From UBA2450 sp045226015 (GTDB lineage Bacteria > Bacillota_I > Bacilli_A > RFN20 > CAG-826): 64,000 bases of DNA. Below the pieces are notes generated by a model. That model saw nothing but the letters and a program-made list of their open reading frames with translations. It was not told where the DNA came from and did not search any database. A program made the position numbers and the translations under genes. Below are positions 61,769 to 64,000 of the stretch, one piece after another; position 1 is the first letter of the stretch, and each line of letters starts with the position of its first letter. The stretch covers positions 190,805 to 254,804 of the forward strand of contig JBGVBY010000013.1 of assembly GCA_045226015.1 (NCBI GenBank), in the 5' to 3' direction.

Positions 61769-62536
61769 ATGGATATTATAATATATAATATTTTAATTGC
61801 AATTTCGTTAGTTTTGCTCGGATATCTTATTGGATCAATCCCAAATGGTATTTGGATTGGAAAGGTATTTTTTCATAAGGATCCAAGAGATTACGGAAGC
61901 GGTAATTCCGGTGGCACAAATGTCGGAAGAGTTTTCGGCAAAAAGTTCGGTGTAATCGTAATTTTATTAGATGCAATCAAAGCAATTTTACCTTTATATC
62001 TCATCTATTTGTTTATGGTCAAAGTTCCACTATACAACAACCTTCCTCTCATCCCAGAACTTTGGTACAAGGCAAATGGAGGTAATATTGAATTATATTT
62101 AATTCAATGGCCGATTTATTGGATGTTCATTGTTGGTGTTAGCTTAGGACACTGCTATCCATTATTCAGTAAATTTAAAGGTGGCAAAAACGTTGCCGTT
62201 TTTTACGGAACAGGTGTTGCCAGCGGATGGCTATTTGGCTGTGTTCCAGCAGTTTTCTTCTTCTTGGTTCTCAAACTAAAGAAATGGGTATCATTAGCAA
62301 GTGTATCTGGAGCATGGTTATCTGTTTTATTCTCGTGGATATGGTCAATTTTATTATTGACCAACGTCATCACCGGATCCGACACTTGGTTGGTTGGATA
62401 TGGACCAGCTCTTGAATGCAATTATGTGTTCTCAATTGTATTAACATTTGCTGCTGCTTTATTAACCTATAAACATAAAACTAATTTCCAAAGAATCAAG
62501 GCAGGCACCGAAAGCAAAATAAAATGGATGAAATAA
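61769..62536 (+). CDS. plsY: Acyl-phosphate:glycerol-3-phosphate acyltransferase PlsY
   Basis: 255 residues with five or so membrane helices. Conserved loops: GYLIGSIPNGIWIGK, GSGNSGGTNVGRVFGKKFG, and GHCYPLFSKFKGGKNVAV. It acylates glycerol-3-phosphate from acyl phosphate, the first step before PlsC. ATG 61769 has GGGGGT five bases upstream; the frame from 61757 (TTG) is less likely. It is longer than usual (about 200) through an extra loop around residues 85-120. Confidence 0.93.
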   Translation: MDIIIYNILIAISLVLLGYLIGSIPNGIWIGKVFFHKDPRDYGSGNSGGTNVGRVFGKKFGVIVILLDAIKAILPLYLIYLFMVKVPLYNNLPLIPELWYKANGGNIELYLIQWPIYWMFIVGVSLGHCYPLFSKFKGGKNVAVFYGTGVASGWLFGCVPAVFFFLVLKLKKWVSLASVSGAWLSVLFSWIWSILLLTNVITGSDTWLVGYGPALECNYVFSIVLTFAAALLTYKHKTNFQRIKAGTESKIKWMK

Positions 62537-62539
62537 CCG

Positions 62540-62569
62540 TTTGGTAAATAATTAGTAGATAATTAGTAA
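62540..62569 (+). repeat. TTAGTA iterons after plsY, 11-bp phase
   Basis: ATTAGTAG at 62551 and ATTAGTAA at 62562, preceded by a degenerate TTTGGTAA at 62540, each 11 bp apart, between the plsY stop and its terminator. Confidence 0.65.
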
Positions 62570-62584
62570 TAAAAGAATATGTTA

Positions 62585-62625
62585 AAAAGGTTTTCCACAT
62601 TTAAGGAAAACTTTTATTTTTTCTC
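62585..62625 (+). terminator. plsY terminator
   Basis: AAAAGGTTTTCC/GGAAAACTTTT with one bulge, loop ACATTTAA, T-rich tail. TTTTCCACA in its left arm is one base off a DnaA box. Confidence 0.75.
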
Positions 62626-62710
62626 GATACAATCTAAACGTTTTAATTGACTATACTAGCGTTTTTATAAATCATAGCAGTTAATTATTATATGGTGACA
62701 TGAATAAAGC

Positions 62711-62741
62711 AAAATAAAGGCATCAGCGATAATCTGATGCC
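62711..62741 (-). terminator. Terminator of the efp-yneF operon
   Basis: GGCATCAG/CTGATGCC with a seven-base loop, then TTTATTTT on the minus strand. The 230-base gap 62537-62766 holds only the iterons, the plsY terminator and this one. Confidence 0.85.
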
Positions 62742-62766
62742 ATATTTTAATAACCTTCAATTGCAA

Positions 62767-62985
62767 TTAGCGTTGTTGTCTTCTAACAGCGTTCATTGTA
62801 CGTTGAATATCTGCTTCACTTGGCTTTCTACCAACGCTTTGATAAAGAGCTCTGATCATTCCTTCGTTAATTGGTGGGTTCTTTTCGATTTGTCTCTTGA
62901 AGAACCAACGCGCTGCGAAGAATCCTGCGACTAATCCAACGACTAATACTGCAACTAATAATCCAATCCATCCGCCGGTTTCCAT
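62767..62985 (-). CDS. yneF: YneF family (UPF0154) single-span membrane protein
   Basis: 72 residues. One N-terminal membrane helix (about 5-27), a basic turn RWFFKRQIEKNPPINEGMIRALYQ with the family's NPPI motif, then VGRKPSEADIQRTMNAVRRQ. Function unknown, but conserved across Bacilli and Mollicutes. It follows efp by nine bases with GGAGA as ribosome site, so it is co-transcribed. Confidence 0.9.
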   Translation of the reverse strand: METGGWIGLLVAVLVVGLVAGFFAARWFFKRQIEKNPPINEGMIRALYQSVGRKPSEADIQRTMNAVRRQQR

Positions 62986-62994
62986 AGTTTTCTC

Positions 62995-63552
62995 CTATGC
63001 TCTACCATCGTAATCACCATTATCGGTTCTCACGAGGATTGTTTCGCCTTCTTCGATGAATAAAGGTACACGTACCTTTAATCCTGTTTCAAGTTCGGCG
63101 TCTTTCATTGCTTTATTAACTGTATCGCCTCTAATAGCTGGTTCACAGTGTGTGATTTTTAAAGCAACTTTAGCAGGTAAGTTGATACCAAGGACTTCGC
63201 CTTCGTAACTTGTGATTTCAACAGTCTCTTCGCCTTTTAAGAATTGAACTTCCCATTTTAATCTATCTTTAGAGATTTCAATTTGATCATATGTTTCTTG
63301 ATCCATGAAGCAAAGAGCATCACCAGTATCATAAAGATACTGCATTTGTCTTTTTTCTAATCTGATGGTTTCGATTCCGTATCCACTATTACGAGCCATT
63401 TCAGTAACAGCGCCTGTACGTAAATTCTTAACTTTGACTTTAGCAACCATCTTTCTCATTGCGGTTTTGTTCAATAAGATATCTTGAACTTGGTAGATAT
63501 TACCTTCTTCAATGAAATAATTGCCAGGTCTTAATTCAGTAACGTTAACCAT
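62995..63552 (-). CDS. efp: Elongation factor P with an atypical domain I loop
   Basis: 185 residues, normal length and three-domain layout: N-terminal KOW-like domain, QMQYLYDTGDALCFMDQETYDQI, and the C-terminal TETGLKVRVPLFIEEGETILVRT-like OB signature (ETGLKVRVPLFI). Where B. subtilis has KPGKG with the modified Lys32, this protein has KTAMRK: residue 32 is Met, with Arg33 and Lys34 beside it. EF-P rescues ribosomes stalled on proline runs, and the loop tip reaches the P-site tRNA. How this version is modified, if at all, is not evident. Confidence 0.93.
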   Translation of the reverse strand: MVNVTELRPGNYFIEEGNIYQVQDILLNKTAMRKMVAKVKVKNLRTGAVTEMARNSGYGIETIRLEKRQMQYLYDTGDALCFMDQETYDQIEISKDRLKWEVQFLKGEETVEITSYEGEVLGINLPAKVALKITHCEPAIRGDTVNKAMKDAELETGLKVRVPLFIEEGETILVRTDNGDYDGRA

Positions 63553-63580
63553 AAATATAAACCTTCTTTCTTTAAATTCC

Positions 63581-63597
63581 TTTGGTATTATACCAAA
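63581..63597 (-). promoter_or_regulatory. efp -10 box embedded in a 17-bp palindrome
   Basis: TTTGGTAT and ATACCAAA around a central T. The minus-strand TATAAT at 63592-63587 is inside it. A -35 box is not evident. Confidence 0.4.
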
Positions 63598-63600
63598 CTA

Positions 63601-64000
63601 TTAATTTATTAAAAAGTGATTATTTAATAATTCACTTTCTAAAGTTGTGTTCGGTCCATGACCAGGATAAATGGCCACTTCGCTTGGTAATTCTTTTATT
63701 TTCTTTAATGATGAAGACATTTTATTTGGTTCAGAAGAAGCAAAATCATCTCTTCCAATCGAGCCTTTAAATAATGTGTCTCCAGTAAATAAAATCTTTT
63801 TATCAGGAAGATAATAGCAAACGCTTCCTCTGGTGTGAAATGGAGTATGAATTACCACTATCTTTTCTTTGAAAAGATTTAATTCTTGCTTATCTTTCAC
63901 TCCGATAATGTTAGCGTGCACACAAACATTTTCACCCATATGCGTAGATAAATTTAAATATGGGTCTTCGATCATCTCAATGTCTAGTTCGTGAATATAG
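63601..64000 (-). CDS. Metallo-beta-lactamase-fold hydrolase (partial, N-terminus outside window)
   Basis: 133 residues are visible and the frame is open through the window edge. Metal-binding motifs: VIHTPFHTRGSVCYYL (His), FTGDTLFKGSIGRDDF (Asp), and IYPGHGPNT (His). This is the C-terminal half of a glyoxalase II-like hydrolase such as the YqgX/YcbL group; the HxHxDH motif lies outside. Its stop is nine bases before the efp -10 palindrome. Substrate unknown. Confidence 0.85.
   Translation of the reverse strand, partial: YIHELDIEMIEDPYLNLSTHMGENVCVHANIIGVKDKQELNLFKEKIVVIHTPFHTRGSVCYYLPDKKILFTGDTLFKGSIGRDDFASSEPNKMSSSLKKIKELPSEVAIYPGHGPNTTLESELLNNHFLIN

Overview
The window is AT-rich, tightly packed chromosomal DNA from a low-GC Gram-positive of the Bacilli/Mollicutes side. 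Shine-Dalgarno sites are AGGAGG-like, TGA is used as an ordinary stop (endonuclease, radC and nusB end in it), and long stretches keep the gene order of Bacillus subtilis. Several links of that order are missing (mreBCD, minCD, hemA, folC, queA/tgt, apt and ispA are not here), and NadD is fused to YqeK as in wall-less relatives. I would guess a reduced, uncultured RF39/Izemoplasma/Erysipelotrichia-type host-associated bacterium; the species cannot be read from the sequence.

Layout. 1-9.7 kb: end of a PTS-type permease, a surface-anchored endonuclease I, a flavin amine oxidoreductase, an amino-sugar cluster (HTH-GlmM fusion, left-handed beta-helix acyltransferase, NagB), a tyrosine phosphatase and a lipid pair (diacylglycerol-type kinase, PlsC). 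9.7-19.4 kb: an ABC-2 exporter, unknown membrane proteins, YggS, a LemA pair, a rubrerythrin, RarA and a TPR-like protein. 19.5-42.2 kb: the conserved core tig-lon-engB-[T-box]valS-radC-rplU-prp-rpmA-obg-nadE-ruvAB-secDF-recJ-rsh-hisS-aspS. 42.2-51.3 kb: tkt, nusB-xseAB-dxs, dinB-xerD-deoB. 51.3-64 kb: mostly minus-strand genes: a permease plus substrate-binding lipoprotein with a divergent Crp-like regulator, yqeG-yqeH-yhbY-nadD::yqeK, parE-parC with divergent plsY, efp-yneF and a metallo-beta-lactamase-fold hydrolase.

Genes run mainly rightward up to 51.3 kb and mainly leftward after it. In the convergent gap at 53.7-53.9 kb there is a 28-bp sequence with the architecture of a XerCD dif site (53843-53870), so the window probably spans the replication terminus. 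Four clusters of an 11-bp-phased TACTAA/TTAGTA iteron lie at 42.2, 53.7, 57.1 and 62.5 kb around this site. I saw none by eye in the first 42 kb. This is the best candidate for an undescribed terminus-associated system.

Other points of note are: a substrate-binding protein that appears circularly permuted; a Crp-type operator placed at -41.5 of the ABC operon and over the regulator's own start site; a structured leader with a 70-nt G-free loop before a 59-residue membrane peptide; a recurring terminator / -10 box / start codon arrangement implying leaderless mRNAs; and an EF-P without the usual PGKG loop. All positions were read by eye; no searches or folding programs were run.
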